A DNA stretch of 64,000 bases. It comes from JAIBAJ01 sp965284645. Its GTDB lineage: Bacteria > Bacteroidota > Bacteroidia > JAIBAJ01. The stretch is taken from the NCBI GenBank assembly GCA_965284645.1, contig OZ260106.1:2170001-2234000 (forward strand). The letters run 5' to 3'. Each line of letters begins with the position of its first letter. The stretch's first letter is position 1. The position numbers and the translations under genes are program-made. The notes beneath the pieces were generated by a model, which searched no databases, was not told the DNA's origin, and worked only from the letters and a program-made list of their open reading frames with translations. Below, piece after piece: positions 8,721 through 17,811 of this stretch.

Positions 8721-9638
8721 TTAGGATATTTCGCAAATCATGCAACGAACACTTCCCCCTCCATAATATTCAATGGTCGGAATAGGAATCGTTATAATTT
8801 TTGAAAATCGGCCAATATCAGCCAATTGCTGTTGTTGGAAACTTTGGTAGGCAGAGGTCGACATCAAAAGGTAGCTTTCTCCTTTAGGCCCAAATAATTC
8901 AATACAATTTCCGCAAAAATTACCAACCTGCTCAAGCGAAATTTCAATTACCGATTTTCCTGTACCGGCCAATTTGAATTGTAGTTTTTCTCGCTCTCTT
9001 TCATCTTTTATGGCTTCACTGCAAATTATAGCAAATTCCTGGGCCAAAGTCAATATTACATTGGTATGGTAAATGGGTTTTCGCTGCTTGTCAAAGGCCC
9101 TAAATACAAAGGGCTCAACTTTCAGATCTGTGCATAAATTCACAAATAGTTCTTCCTCAGTTCTAGGAGACAAACAAGCATAGGCAATGTCGTATTCCTT
9201 ATCAAAAACGATACTGCCTGTGCCTTCTAGAAATTTACGTTTCTGTTCGTATTTACTATAATCTAAAAGTCTTTTAAGCTGATAAAATTTGTTGTCTAGA
9301 ATGTTTTCTAATATGTCCCACCGCCTTTCCTCTCGTCTGTTCTTTGCCATCATCGGATAAAAAACAACTGTTCCGTCTTCATGAAAAGAAAGCCAATTAT
9401 TTGGGAACACAGCATCTGGTTTTTCAGGAACCGGTGTGTCCTCCACTACCACTACCTCGAATTTGTATGATTTTAAGGTTTGTACAAATTCATCAAATTC
9501 CCTCTGTCCGGCCAAGGCAATCGCACCTGATTCAATATCAATAACTTGATGCTGAAAATGATTACTGCCTGCTGTTTCGGGGTTGAAGCCAAAGTTGGCA
9601 GGCCTAACCATAAGGATGCATGATGGAAAGGATGTCAA
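8721..9638 (-). CDS. ctlX: CtlX-type amidinotransferase-family hydrolase
   Basis: It belongs to the pentein (arginine deiminase/amidinotransferase) fold and resembles citrulline utilisation hydrolase CtlX, which hydrolyses citrulline to ornithine. The start MTSFPSCILMVRPANFGFN is typical of CtlX. The fold's key residues are in place: an acidic VVVEDTPVPEKPDA segment at about 58-72, a His in YHTNVILTL near 190, and a candidate nucleophile Cys299 in GGGSVRCM close to the C-terminus. The 305-residue length is normal. No other arginine or citrulline genes are adjacent, so the substrate is inferred from family resemblance only. Confidence 0.8.
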   Translation of the reverse strand: MTSFPSCILMVRPANFGFNPETAGSNHFQHQVIDIESGAIALAGQREFDEFVQTLKSYKFEVVVVEDTPVPEKPDAVFPNNWLSFHEDGTVVFYPMMAKNRREERRWDILENILDNKFYQLKRLLDYSKYEQKRKFLEGTGSIVFDKEYDIAYACLSPRTEEELFVNLCTDLKVEPFVFRAFDKQRKPIYHTNVILTLAQEFAIICSEAIKDEREREKLQFKLAGTGKSVIEISLEQVGNFCGNCIELFGPKGESYLLMSTSAYQSFQQQQLADIGRFSKIITIPIPTIEYYGGGSVRCMICEIS

Positions 9639-9865
9639 AAGGAAATTTCTTTTGACAAAGATGCCTTACCTTCACTTCGGAATGAAATTTACAAAAAAAT
9701 GTAGTTAAGAGTAGATTGTTAAAAAGAGAATCTTGACAAATTGTTTATTTTGTATTATTTTAAATAATTAATAATCAAATACATATAAATATAATTGGCA
9801 ATATATTGGATTAATAAAATTTGGCAAATTTGTAATTCTGTTATTTTTTTACTTGAAAATGACTC

Positions 9866-9873
9866 TACTTTTG
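9866..9873 (+). promoter_or_regulatory. Probable -7 box of the PKD-domain T9SS gene
   Basis: TACTTTTG fits TAnnTTTG and lies 45 bases before the ATG at 9919. It falls inside the upstream in-frame extension that begins at 9853, which argues that translation starts at 9919. The gap 9639-9865 is very A+T-rich and shows nothing else. Confidence 0.5.
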
Positions 9874-9918
9874 TATCCTGAAGTTGTGACCATAACCAAA
9901 CCATTTAGACCATTTCGC

Positions 9919-12846
9919 ATGAAAAAGATTTTAACCCTTCTCCTGTTTAGCTTGTTTGCTGCACAAGCCCACTCTCAATGTAATATTCAGCTAAGCATTG
10001 GTCAAGATACTACCGTTTGTAATTCGGATTATCAATTTGTTCCATTTTTGGCAAACGTTTCCCCACCCTACAGCTTTCAATGGTTTTATGGCGCAAATGT
10101 TGGCCCTACTACATCGTCCTTTACCATCGGAAGCTGTTCGAATACAATGGTCGTATTGAATGTTACAGATGGAAACGGCTGCCAAGCTGCTGATACCGCT
10201 TATGTTAGTGTTTATAAGCCCCAATTGGATACTGTTTTTCTCTGTGGAAATCCTACTACTATACTCGATTTAGGTGCTGGCGGAATAGCCTACGATTGGT
10301 ATGATTTTACCGATACAAACGGAGCAGTGCAATTCTTGAGTAATATCACGCAATTCCAACCTAATCTTGGTCCAGGTGTCTATACGGCCGTTGCTAATTT
10401 CCCCGTTTGCGGTATTTTTAATAGCACCATACCCGTTGTGTCAGGCTGTCAGGGCCAAGTTACAGACTGTAGTTCAAGTTTTATTTACACAGCCCAATTT
10501 TCATGTGGACAAGCTTCCGTGGATTTTTTGGGAGTTGCACAAGGAGAGGCCCCTTTGTCTTGGTTTTGGGATTTCGGTGATGGACAAACTTCGAATGCTG
10601 CCGACTATGTTTCTCATTTTTATGAGTTTCCTGGAACTTACCATGCAATTCTATCAACAATCTCCGCAACCAACTGCATTTCATCCTATTCGGTTTATAT
10701 TACAGTCCCCAATTCTTCCAACGTGCAAGTATTCTTGCCATCCGATACTACCGTTTGCCAAAATATCCTTTGTGTTTATCCAACTATTTCCGGAGGATCT
10801 GGTTCTGGTTTTACTTACCAATGGAGCGACGGAATTACCGACCCAATCCGTTGTTTCGAACATGAATACAACCGTCAACTATCCTTTACTGTAACTGATA
10901 TTGGAACCGGCTGCTCTGCTACAGATACCATACTTTTTTCTGTTTTCAACGCCATCATTAACGATACTTTCTTTTTATGCCAAAATGGTGAAGCGCTACT
11001 TGACTTTGGTCCCGGCCCTCCTGGTACACAGTATTTCTGGCAAAATTTTAACGATACCTTGGGCAATGCAAACCCCTTGTCAGATACAAGCCAAACCATT
11101 TGGGCAACGGCTCCTGGTCAATACTTTGGATATGCCTATTTCCCCGGTTGCGGTGCATTAACCAGTCTGATCAATGTTCTACCCTGTGAAGCAAGCTGCA
11201 ATGCGTCTTTCACTTTCCAAAGTCAGCCCACTGCCTGCTACGATTCGTCCTTTTTCGGAGTTGATACCTATGTCAATGGTACCAACTATACATGGAATTT
11301 CGGCGATGGAAATATTGAAACCAACCAGGATTATTATATTCAACACTTATACTATCACCAAGGTGTTTACCAGGTTACTTTGACTGTTTCTAATAGTTAT
11401 TGTACCAATTCTTCCATCCAAACCATCACTATTGGAGGCAATTACCTTCATGTCGATATTGGATCTGATACCTTGGTTTGCCAAGATTATTTTTCAAGAA
11501 ATATTGTCCCTCAAGGAGGCTCAGCCCCGTATTCTTACTTCTGGAACCTACCAGGCAGCACCACCGGACAAACCCCTCCTTTGCCCATTGGAGCCAATCA
11601 ATACTTAGCTTTATTGGTTACCGATGCCAATGGTTGCATGGATTCTGATACAGCCTACATCTCCGTGGCGCGCGACACGGTGATTACCTTGCCTGCCTGC
11701 CAAGTTTTTCTCCAACTTTGTGCTATCATGCCTGATGCGATTTACTACAATTGGAGCAATGGAAGCACTACCCAATGCACTTCGCAAATCCTTAATGGCG
11801 ACAATGTTTTGACCTATGGCTATGCCCAAGTAGGGTGCACGGCCATTTTGCAATCCTATGAAGCATTGCCTTGCGTAAACAACGATTCGGTTTGGCCAGG
11901 CGATGCCAATAAAGATGGAATCGTTACAAATTTTGATATCCTTAACTTGGGTATGATTTACAACCAAACAGGGCCGGCTCGCACCGACCAAGGCAATGGC
12001 TGGTATGCACATGCCGCAACCTGGTGGCCTAATTTCTTTAATTATGGTGTAAACCACAACCAAGCCGATTGCAATGGCGACGGGGTTGTAAACGCTGATG
12101 ATACCTTGGCTGTTTCTCAAAATTATTTACTTACCCATCAAAAAGTGGAAAGTGCAGATTCAACCATTTACCCTAGCCTTTATATCCAAGCCCAAAGCGA
12201 TACCTTGGGATTGAACCAAGCCGCGGTGTTTAAGCTTATGCTTGGAACATCCAATTTAAGTTTAGACAGTGTGTATGGTATTTCATTTACCTTAACTTAC
12301 TCCAGCCTAGCCTCTCAGCCGGGTACTGCTAGTCTCGACTTCTCCAATTCATGGTTAGCCCCAGCTGGCAATCAGCTCAGTTTTCAGAAGGCCAATTCGG
12401 GCAGTATTGATGTAGCTTTGACCCGTATCGATCATTCCAATCAATCTGGTTGGGGTGAAATTGCCAACTTTGTAATTGTAACTACCGACAATCTTTCAGG
12501 AATTACTGATTTGGACGTACGTTTGGAAGATGCCAGAGCGCTTACCCATTCCGGTGCCGAAATATTGCTTTCAACCCAGGGCGATTCAACAATTTTGGTA
12601 ACAGGCATTTCTGAGTTGGAAGCCTTAACCAAATTGGTGAAAGTGTATCCTAATCCGGCCAAGGAATGGCTAAAAATCGAAAGCCCTGTTGCCTTTTCTA
12701 CTATCGAACTTTTGGATATTTCAGGACGTTTGGTGCTAAAATCCGAATCTTCCTTCCTTGCTTTGGAGGGTTTGGATGCCGGTTCTTACCAAGTGAAAAT
12801 AAAAACAGATAAAGGTATTTTAATGAAGAAGGTGGTTGTGCAGTAG
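9919..12846 (+). CDS. Large secreted PKD-domain protein with dockerin-like segment and T9SS sorting domain
   Basis: A cell-surface or secreted protein of 975 residues counted from the ATG at 9919 (the frame is open from 9853). A signal peptide ends near AQAHS. Two PDK-type (PKD) domains are clear: WDFGDG at about residues 213-245 and WNFGDG at about 457-490. Cysteine-rich Ig-like modules surround them. Residues about 660-737 hold a dockerin-like pair of calcium-binding loops, DANKDGIV and DCNGDGVVNADD. The last 70 residues are a T9SS type A sorting domain (VKVYPNPAKEW). No catalytic domain is seen, so adhesion or a structural role is likely. It is followed by a good terminator. Confidence 0.85.
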   Translation: MKKILTLLLFSLFAAQAHSQCNIQLSIGQDTTVCNSDYQFVPFLANVSPPYSFQWFYGANVGPTTSSFTIGSCSNTMVVLNVTDGNGCQAADTAYVSVYKPQLDTVFLCGNPTTILDLGAGGIAYDWYDFTDTNGAVQFLSNITQFQPNLGPGVYTAVANFPVCGIFNSTIPVVSGCQGQVTDCSSSFIYTAQFSCGQASVDFLGVAQGEAPLSWFWDFGDGQTSNAADYVSHFYEFPGTYHAILSTISATNCISSYSVYITVPNSSNVQVFLPSDTTVCQNILCVYPTISGGSGSGFTYQWSDGITDPIRCFEHEYNRQLSFTVTDIGTGCSATDTILFSVFNAIINDTFFLCQNGEALLDFGPGPPGTQYFWQNFNDTLGNANPLSDTSQTIWATAPGQYFGYAYFPGCGALTSLINVLPCEASCNASFTFQSQPTACYDSSFFGVDTYVNGTNYTWNFGDGNIETNQDYYIQHLYYHQGVYQVTLTVSNSYCTNSSIQTITIGGNYLHVDIGSDTLVCQDYFSRNIVPQGGSAPYSYFWNLPGSTTGQTPPLPIGANQYLALLVTDANGCMDSDTAYISVARDTVITLPACQVFLQLCAIMPDAIYYNWSNGSTTQCTSQILNGDNVLTYGYAQVGCTAILQSYEALPCVNNDSVWPGDANKDGIVTNFDILNLGMIYNQTGPARTDQGNGWYAHAATWWPNFFNYGVNHNQADCNGDGVVNADDTLAVSQNYLLTHQKVESADSTIYPSLYIQAQSDTLGLNQAAVFKLMLGTSNLSLDSVYGISFTLTYSSLASQPGTASLDFSNSWLAPAGNQLSFQKANSGSIDVALTRIDHSNQSGWGEIANFVIVTTDNLSGITDLDVRLEDARALTHSGAEILLSTQGDSTILVTGISELEALTKLVKVYPNPAKEWLKIESPVAFSTIELLDISGRLVLKSESSFLALEGLDAGSYQVKIKTDKGILMKKVVVQ

Positions 12847-12865
12847 CCGTGATTAATTTTTGGGG

Positions 12866-12899
12866 AAAAGGGTCGAGGTAATGCTTCGGCCCTTTTTTT
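12866..12899 (+). terminator. Rho-independent terminator of the PKD-domain gene
   Basis: AAAAGGGTCGA pairs with TTCGGCCCTTTT (one G-U) around an 8-base loop, followed by a T-run. Confidence 0.75.
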
Positions 12900-12908
12900 A
12901 TGGATTAA

Positions 12909-13084
12909 ACCCAAATTCAGCATTAGAAATCTATTACAGCTTCCAACTGCTTCAAATACAAGGATTTCAGAACAATTTTTGACTTCAAAATAGTTTACTA
13001 TTCCTTCTTCCAAAAATTAACCTGAAACCCTCGTCTTTATTGCATTTGAAAGCTTCATTACGATTTCTAATGCGTAATCTGGGT
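12909..13084 (-). repeat. MITE-like repeat, 176-bp inverted copy with TAA target duplication
   Basis: This is the reverse complement of the 2703-2878 copy with about four differences in 176 bases. TAA flanks both ends (12906-12908 and 13085-13087). Together the two form a near-identical inverted pair about 10 kb apart. Confidence 0.85.
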
Positions 13085-13108
13085 TAAAGTTCGTAATGTG
13101 TTTTATTT

Positions 13109-13545
13109 GGCGGGTCCCATTCGCCATAACCAGTCTACCCCGATTAAACCAAAGTGCTGGGCTCATGGTCGGGCTATTCACTGCTAGTCCTCGGTCTGCT
13201 CCGTGCCTCCGCATCCCTGTGGGCTATCCGTTGCTATCCCTACCCGGGAGGAGGAATAAAAATTGGGAATTAAAAATTAAAAATAGGGATGAAAATAAAG
13301 AGAAGTGAGGAAATAGAAAATAGAAGTGAAAGAGAAAAACGGGTACAAAACCCGGGCATGAAATACCACGGCTTCGTACTTCACCAAAACCCAGGCACGG
13401 AGAATTCGGGCAAGGATAGAGGCAGTGTAGCCTACAGGGATGCGGAGGCACGGAGCAGACCGAGGACTACCGCCGAAAGCCTGACCCAGCCGCCCTTGCT
13501 AACTGTTACTATGCTACTAAAGATAATGGCGGATGGGGGCCCGCC
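13109..13545. repeat. GC-rich dispersed repeat, full two-unit copy
   Basis: The 437-bp repeat starts GGCGGGTCCC and ends GGGGGCCCGCC. Two inverted GC-rich units are separated by an A/G-rich linker. Arms at 13185-13226 and 13428-13469 are 42-bp inverted repeats with one mismatch. A nearly identical copy lies at 37071-37514. With the adjacent MITE-like repeat and terminator it fills most of the 12847-13687 gap; I see no gene there. Confidence 0.85.
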
Positions 13546-13687
13546 AAAAACTTAAAATAAAGAGAAAATGAAAGGCTATTTTGGATGAAAGCAAGAGCCC
13601 TATAAATCAATAACTTTGTAGCGTTTACAGTACTTTGGGCAGGGTTTGAAATCATTTTGAAGACCAAAGTAAAAAAATCTTGAGAAA

Positions 13688-13720
13688 TTTGTTTTTCAAA
13701 AGAAAATAAACCTATCTTTG
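13688..13720 (+). promoter_or_regulatory. Promoter of tRNA-Leu (Bacteroidota type)
   Basis: A TTTG box at 13688-13691 and TATCTTTG at 13713-13720 are 21 bases apart, matching the TTTG / TAnnTTTG consensus. They lie 40 bases before the tRNA. Confidence 0.65.
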
Positions 13721-13760
13721 CACCCCTTTTCGAAAGAAAAATTTCTTTCTGAATGGCCAC

Positions 13761-13842
13761 GCGGATGTGGCGTAATTGGTAGCCGCACCAGACTTAGGAT
13801 CTGGCGGAGCGATCCGTGGGGGTTCGAGTCCCTCCATCCGCA
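13761..13842 (+). tRNA. tRNA-Leu (anticodon UAG)
   Basis: An 82-nt cloverleaf. The acceptor arms GCGGATG and CATCCGC pair, with discriminator A. The anticodon stem CCAGA/TCTGG closes a CTTAGGA loop with anticodon TAG, which reads CUA-type Leu codons. The long variable arm (CGGAGCGATCCG) is class II, as expected for Leu. The T-arm contains GGTTCGAGTCC. CCA is not encoded. Confidence 0.95.
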
Positions 13843-13942
13843 CTAAAAAAAAACGGAATGTGATTCCGAACAAAGTGATTAACATCGCTATGCTCAGAGT
13901 CACATTTTTTATTGAGTTAAACGCCAAGAATACATACTTGCC

Positions 13943-15289
13943 ATGAATCTTTCTCTTCAAAAAAATGACAACCTAACTGGGTTGATTTCCATTGAACTCG
14001 ATGTTGTTGATTACAATCCAAACGTGGAAAAGGCATTGAAAACTGCCCAAAAGCGTGTTCAAATGCCAGGTTTTCGTCCGGGTCACGTGCCAATGGGTTT
14101 GGTGAAAAAGATGTATGGAAAATCGATTTTGGCCGAAGAGGTGAATGAAATCAGTTCTAAAAAATTGATGGAGTATGTGGAAGGGGAGAAACTTAACTTA
14201 TTGGGTTCGCCTCTACCGAGCGAAGCCAAGGATTTTGAAGGCAGTTTTGATGCACCTGGTAAATTTGTATTCCATTACGATGTAGCTTTTGCTCCTGATT
14301 TCGAATTGAAATTGGATAAATCCAAAAAGTATGAGCAGAAAATGGTAAAAATTACCGACGAGGTGTTGAATGAGGAGGTTGATAAATTGGCTCGTCGTTA
14401 TGGAACTATGACGGATGTGTTGCGTCCGGAAAGCGATACCGACATGCTTTTCGTTGAATTATATGAAGTTGATGCCGATGGTAATAAAAACACCGAAGGC
14501 TATACCAGAGAAACTTTCCTTTCCTTGCAAAGTGTTACAGACCAAGGTACAAAAGATGCCCTTTATGGTTTATCTGTTGATGGGACTTTGGTTGTAGAAA
14601 GTAAAAATCTTTCGGGCAACGAAAATGATGCGGCCTATTTATTTGGGGTAGACAAAGAGAAATTGGGAGATATTCCTGCTGTTTTGACTTTGAAATTAAC
14701 CAAAGTGCGTCAAAATTCTAAGGCAGAGTTGAATGCAGAGTTTTTTGAAAAGCATTATCCGGATGGATCGGTAAAAAGTGAAGAGGATTTGCGTGCCCAG
14801 TTCAGCAAACAAATTGCTGGTTACTACGACAATATGAGTGATCAGATGTTGTATTACGCTGTTCAGAAGGATTTGATTGAAAATACACCGATTGTACTTC
14901 CAATTGAGTTTTTGAGAAGGTGGTTGTTGGCTGTAGATAAAGATATTACGGAAGAAAAGTTGAATTCAGATTTCCAACGGTATGCCAATGGTATCAAATG
15001 GGAATTGATTGAAGGTAAACTTGTCAGCCAATATGGCATTCAATACAATATAGATGAATTAAATGATGCCATCCGTAAAAATATCCGTGAACGCTTTATG
15101 CAGTATGGCATTGCCAATATCGACGATGAAACCGTTGATAAAGTTTTGCAGCAAGAAATAAAGGATCAAAAAGCATTGAAAGCCCACCAAGACAGGGTGT
15201 TGGATGCAAAAGTGCTAGAAGTGGTGAAAGCTAACTGCACAATTGACATAGCCGAAGTTCCAGAAGAGGAATTTTTCGCTGTAGCCTAA
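13943..15289 (+). CDS. tig: Trigger factor (ribosome-associated chaperone)
   Basis: It binds the ribosomal exit tunnel and chaperones nascent chains; family members also have peptidyl-prolyl isomerase activity. The N-terminal ribosome-binding domain carries the signature MPGFRPGHVP at residues 41-50. The C-terminal helical arms extend from about residue 240 to 448. The middle PPIase domain (about 150-240) is divergent, as often in Bacteroidota. The 448-aa length is normal. It is followed 155 bp later by clpP, the usual tig-clpP order. Confidence 0.95.
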   Translation: MNLSLQKNDNLTGLISIELDVVDYNPNVEKALKTAQKRVQMPGFRPGHVPMGLVKKMYGKSILAEEVNEISSKKLMEYVEGEKLNLLGSPLPSEAKDFEGSFDAPGKFVFHYDVAFAPDFELKLDKSKKYEQKMVKITDEVLNEEVDKLARRYGTMTDVLRPESDTDMLFVELYEVDADGNKNTEGYTRETFLSLQSVTDQGTKDALYGLSVDGTLVVESKNLSGNENDAAYLFGVDKEKLGDIPAVLTLKLTKVRQNSKAELNAEFFEKHYPDGSVKSEEDLRAQFSKQIAGYYDNMSDQMLYYAVQKDLIENTPIVLPIEFLRRWLLAVDKDITEEKLNSDFQRYANGIKWELIEGKLVSQYGIQYNIDELNDAIRKNIRERFMQYGIANIDDETVDKVLQQEIKDQKALKAHQDRVLDAKVLEVVKANCTIDIAEVPEEEFFAVA

Positions 15290-15444
15290 TTTTTGAATAA
15301 ATAATCGGCCTGGTTGCTTATCCGATAGATAAGAACATAGGAAAGTGGAAAAGTTCATAAAGTGCTTATCCATTGCTTTCTGACCGTTCCTATCATCGCA
15401 TACTGAAATCAGAAAACAGCTTATTCATTTAAAAATCATTTTTC

Positions 15445-16128
15445 ATGTATCCATTCAGAGAAGACGAATTCCGCAAGTATGCCATTAAACACAAGGGCAT
15501 CAACAGTAATGTGTTTGACAAATATTCAAAAATTACTGCAGATTACATTTCACCGACCATCATCGAAGAGCGCCAGTTGAACATTGCCACCATGGACGTG
15601 TTTTCAAGGTTAATGATGGATCGTATCATTTTCCTAGGTGTTGGGATTAATGATTATGTGGCCAATATTATCCAAGCTCAGTTATTGTTTTTGGAAAGCG
15701 TTGATTCCAGCAAAGACATCCAAATTTATATGAATACACCAGGAGGATCGGTGTATGCTGGTTTGGGTATTTACGATACTATGCAATATATCAATCCGGA
15801 TGTGGCTACAATTTGCACAGGAATGGCCGCCTCAATGGGAGCCGTTTTGTTATGTGCCGGAGAGAAAGGAAAACGTACTGCTCTTAAACATGCTCGAGTG
15901 ATGATTCACCAGCCTTTAGGTGGTGCTGAAGGACAAGCCTCAGATATCGAAATAACTGCTCGTGAAATTCAAAAGCTGAAAAAGGAATTGTACGAAATCA
16001 TTTCCCGCCATTCAGGTCAAACCTTTGATAAAGTATGGGCCGATAGCGACCGCGACTATTGGATGACCAGCTTCGAAGCCAAAGATTACGGCATGATTGA
16101 CGAAGTGCTGGAAAGAAAAGCACAGTAA
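15445..16128 (+). CDS. clpP: ATP-dependent Clp protease proteolytic subunit
   Basis: The serine peptidase of the Clp complex, forming a tetradecameric barrel that degrades proteins fed by ClpX or ClpC. The catalytic Ser130 lies in GMAASMGA and His155 in MIHQPLGG; Asp204 in DRDYWMTS fits the third position. The oxyanion loop NTPGGSVYAG is at about 97-106. The 30-residue N-terminal extension before the core resembles other Bacteroidota ClpP. clpX is not next to it; nuoN follows after a terminator. Confidence 0.95.
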   Translation: MYPFREDEFRKYAIKHKGINSNVFDKYSKITADYISPTIIEERQLNIATMDVFSRLMMDRIIFLGVGINDYVANIIQAQLLFLESVDSSKDIQIYMNTPGGSVYAGLGIYDTMQYINPDVATICTGMAASMGAVLLCAGEKGKRTALKHARVMIHQPLGGAEGQASDIEITAREIQKLKKELYEIISRHSGQTFDKVWADSDRDYWMTSFEAKDYGMIDEVLERKAQ

Positions 16129-16132
16129 TTTT

Positions 16133-16160
16133 AAAAGGGAGCCAAATAGCTCCCTTTTTT
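16133..16160 (+). terminator. Terminator after clpP
   Basis: AAAAGGGAGC (16133-16142) pairs with GCTCCCTTTT, continuing into a T-run. Confidence 0.8.
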
Positions 16161-16273
16161 GTTTTTACCTTATTCAAAGAAAAGAGCTTTTTGGGTTAAT
16201 TGCCTATTTCGTATTTGTTCAGAAATTCCTATGCATTGTTGATGTAAGTCCTTTTCTATTTCCTAAATTCTCC

Positions 16274-16281
16274 TACCTTCG
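16274..16281 (+). promoter_or_regulatory. Probable -7 box of nuoN
   Basis: TACCTTCG fits TAnnTTTG with one change. TTG at 16249-16251 lies 22 bases upstream. The box ends 17 bases before the nuoN ATG. Confidence 0.4.
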
Positions 16282-16298
16282 CACCCGCTAAAATACAA

Positions 16299-17669
16299 AT
16301 GAACGCACTCATTTCCTTGTCTGCCTTAGGCCTTTTGGCCATGATTTCCGAGCTATTGAATTTCAAAAAAATGCTCTATCCTTTGGTTTTGTTGGGTTTG
16401 GTGGTAGCACTAGGCCTTAATTTCATGGAATGGGGTAATTTCAAAACCTGGTATGGGATGATGCTGGTAGATAAATTTGCCTTAGCCTTTTCAGGTGTAA
16501 TTATTTTGATTGGCTTGCTTTGGTTCTTGCTGGTAGCCGACCATCATTCCGATGAAAGCCATACCAGTGATCATTTTGCCATATTTTTATTTGCCATGGC
16601 TGGTGCTATTGTTTTGGTTTCCTATACCAATCTTAGCATGTTGTTTTTAGGTGTTGAGATACTTTCCATTGCTATGTATGTAATGGCAGCCAGTAAGAAA
16701 CGTGATTTGGCTTCGAATGAATCGGGTTATAAATACTTTTTGATGGGTTCCTTCGCCACTGGTTTTTTGCTTTTTGGAATTGCCTTGATATATGGAGCTG
16801 TTGGCTCGTTTGATTTGACCAAGATCGGCGCCTATGTAGCAGGTAACCAGAACAATTTACCTTCTATTTTTTATGCTGGATTGTTGATGATGCTGGTGGG
16901 ATTATCCTTTAAAGTTTCGGCAGTTCCTTTTCATTGGTGGGCACCGGATGTTTATACTGGGGCTCCAACCTTGGTTACAGCCTTTATGTCGACCATTGTA
17001 AAAACAGCTGCCTTTGCCGCCTTTCTTCGTTTATTCATTACGTGTTTTGGAGGAGTAGAAACGTTTTGGAATCAAGTTGTAGTTGTCATTTCTGCTGCCA
17101 CGATTTTGTTAGGCAATATCTCGGCTTTGGTTCAGAATGATTTCAAACGTCTCTTGGCTTATTCGAGTGTTGCTCATGCCGGATACATGTTATTAGCGGT
17201 ATTGGCCATGAACGCACAAAGTGGAAGCAGTATGTTGTTTTATGCCTTGGCCTATTCCATCTCATCTTTAGCGGCTTTTGGTGTTTTGATGGCCGTTGCC
17301 AAAGTGAAAGGAAATACCCAGGTAAGTTCTTTTAAAGGATTAGCAAAATCCAATCCGTTTTTGGCCTTTGTAACCATAGTAGCCATGCTTTCCTTAGCTG
17401 GAATTCCCGCCACTGCTGGGTTTTTTGGTAAATATTACATTTTTACAGCTGCTATTGCAAACCATTACACAGGATTGGCTTTGGTTGCTATTTTAGGATC
17501 CTTGATAAGTGTATTCTATTATTTCCGTATCATAATTGTGATGTTCGAAGGTGAAGAAGAGACTGCAATTGAACAAGGAATGGCCACAAAAGTATTGTTG
17601 GTTTCTTGCACCATTTTAGCTATTTTGTTTGGTTTGATGCCAGATTTGATAGTTGGTTTGTTAGTTTAA
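16299..17669 (+). CDS. nuoN: NADH-quinone oxidoreductase subunit N
   Basis: A proton-pumping membrane subunit of respiratory complex I, related to Mrp antiporters. The 456-residue protein is almost entirely hydrophobic, with about 13-14 membrane helices. It carries the family motifs KVSAVPFHWWAPDVYTGAP, with the conserved Lys in the first part, and LAYSSVAHAGYML. It has its own promoter and follows the clpP terminator. No other nuo gene is in the window, so this copy is detached from a conventional nuo operon. Confidence 0.92.
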   Translation: MNALISLSALGLLAMISELLNFKKMLYPLVLLGLVVALGLNFMEWGNFKTWYGMMLVDKFALAFSGVIILIGLLWFLLVADHHSDESHTSDHFAIFLFAMAGAIVLVSYTNLSMLFLGVEILSIAMYVMAASKKRDLASNESGYKYFLMGSFATGFLLFGIALIYGAVGSFDLTKIGAYVAGNQNNLPSIFYAGLLMMLVGLSFKVSAVPFHWWAPDVYTGAPTLVTAFMSTIVKTAAFAAFLRLFITCFGGVETFWNQVVVVISAATILLGNISALVQNDFKRLLAYSSVAHAGYMLLAVLAMNAQSGSSMLFYALAYSISSLAAFGVLMAVAKVKGNTQVSSFKGLAKSNPFLAFVTIVAMLSLAGIPATAGFFGKYYIFTAAIANHYTGLALVAILGSLISVFYYFRIIIVMFEGEEETAIEQGMATKVLLVSCTILAILFGLMPDLIVGLLV

Positions 17670-17811
17670 GTGGGGCAATTCTCCGAGAACCCTTATCCGT
17701 ATTGAAGTGTTGACTTTCTATTTTGGGAATCCCGTCAAATTGGTTAGTTATTTTCTTTCAAAGTGTTTTCATTTGTTTTTTGGATTATTTTGGATGGAAA
17801 ATTGTTGAGGT

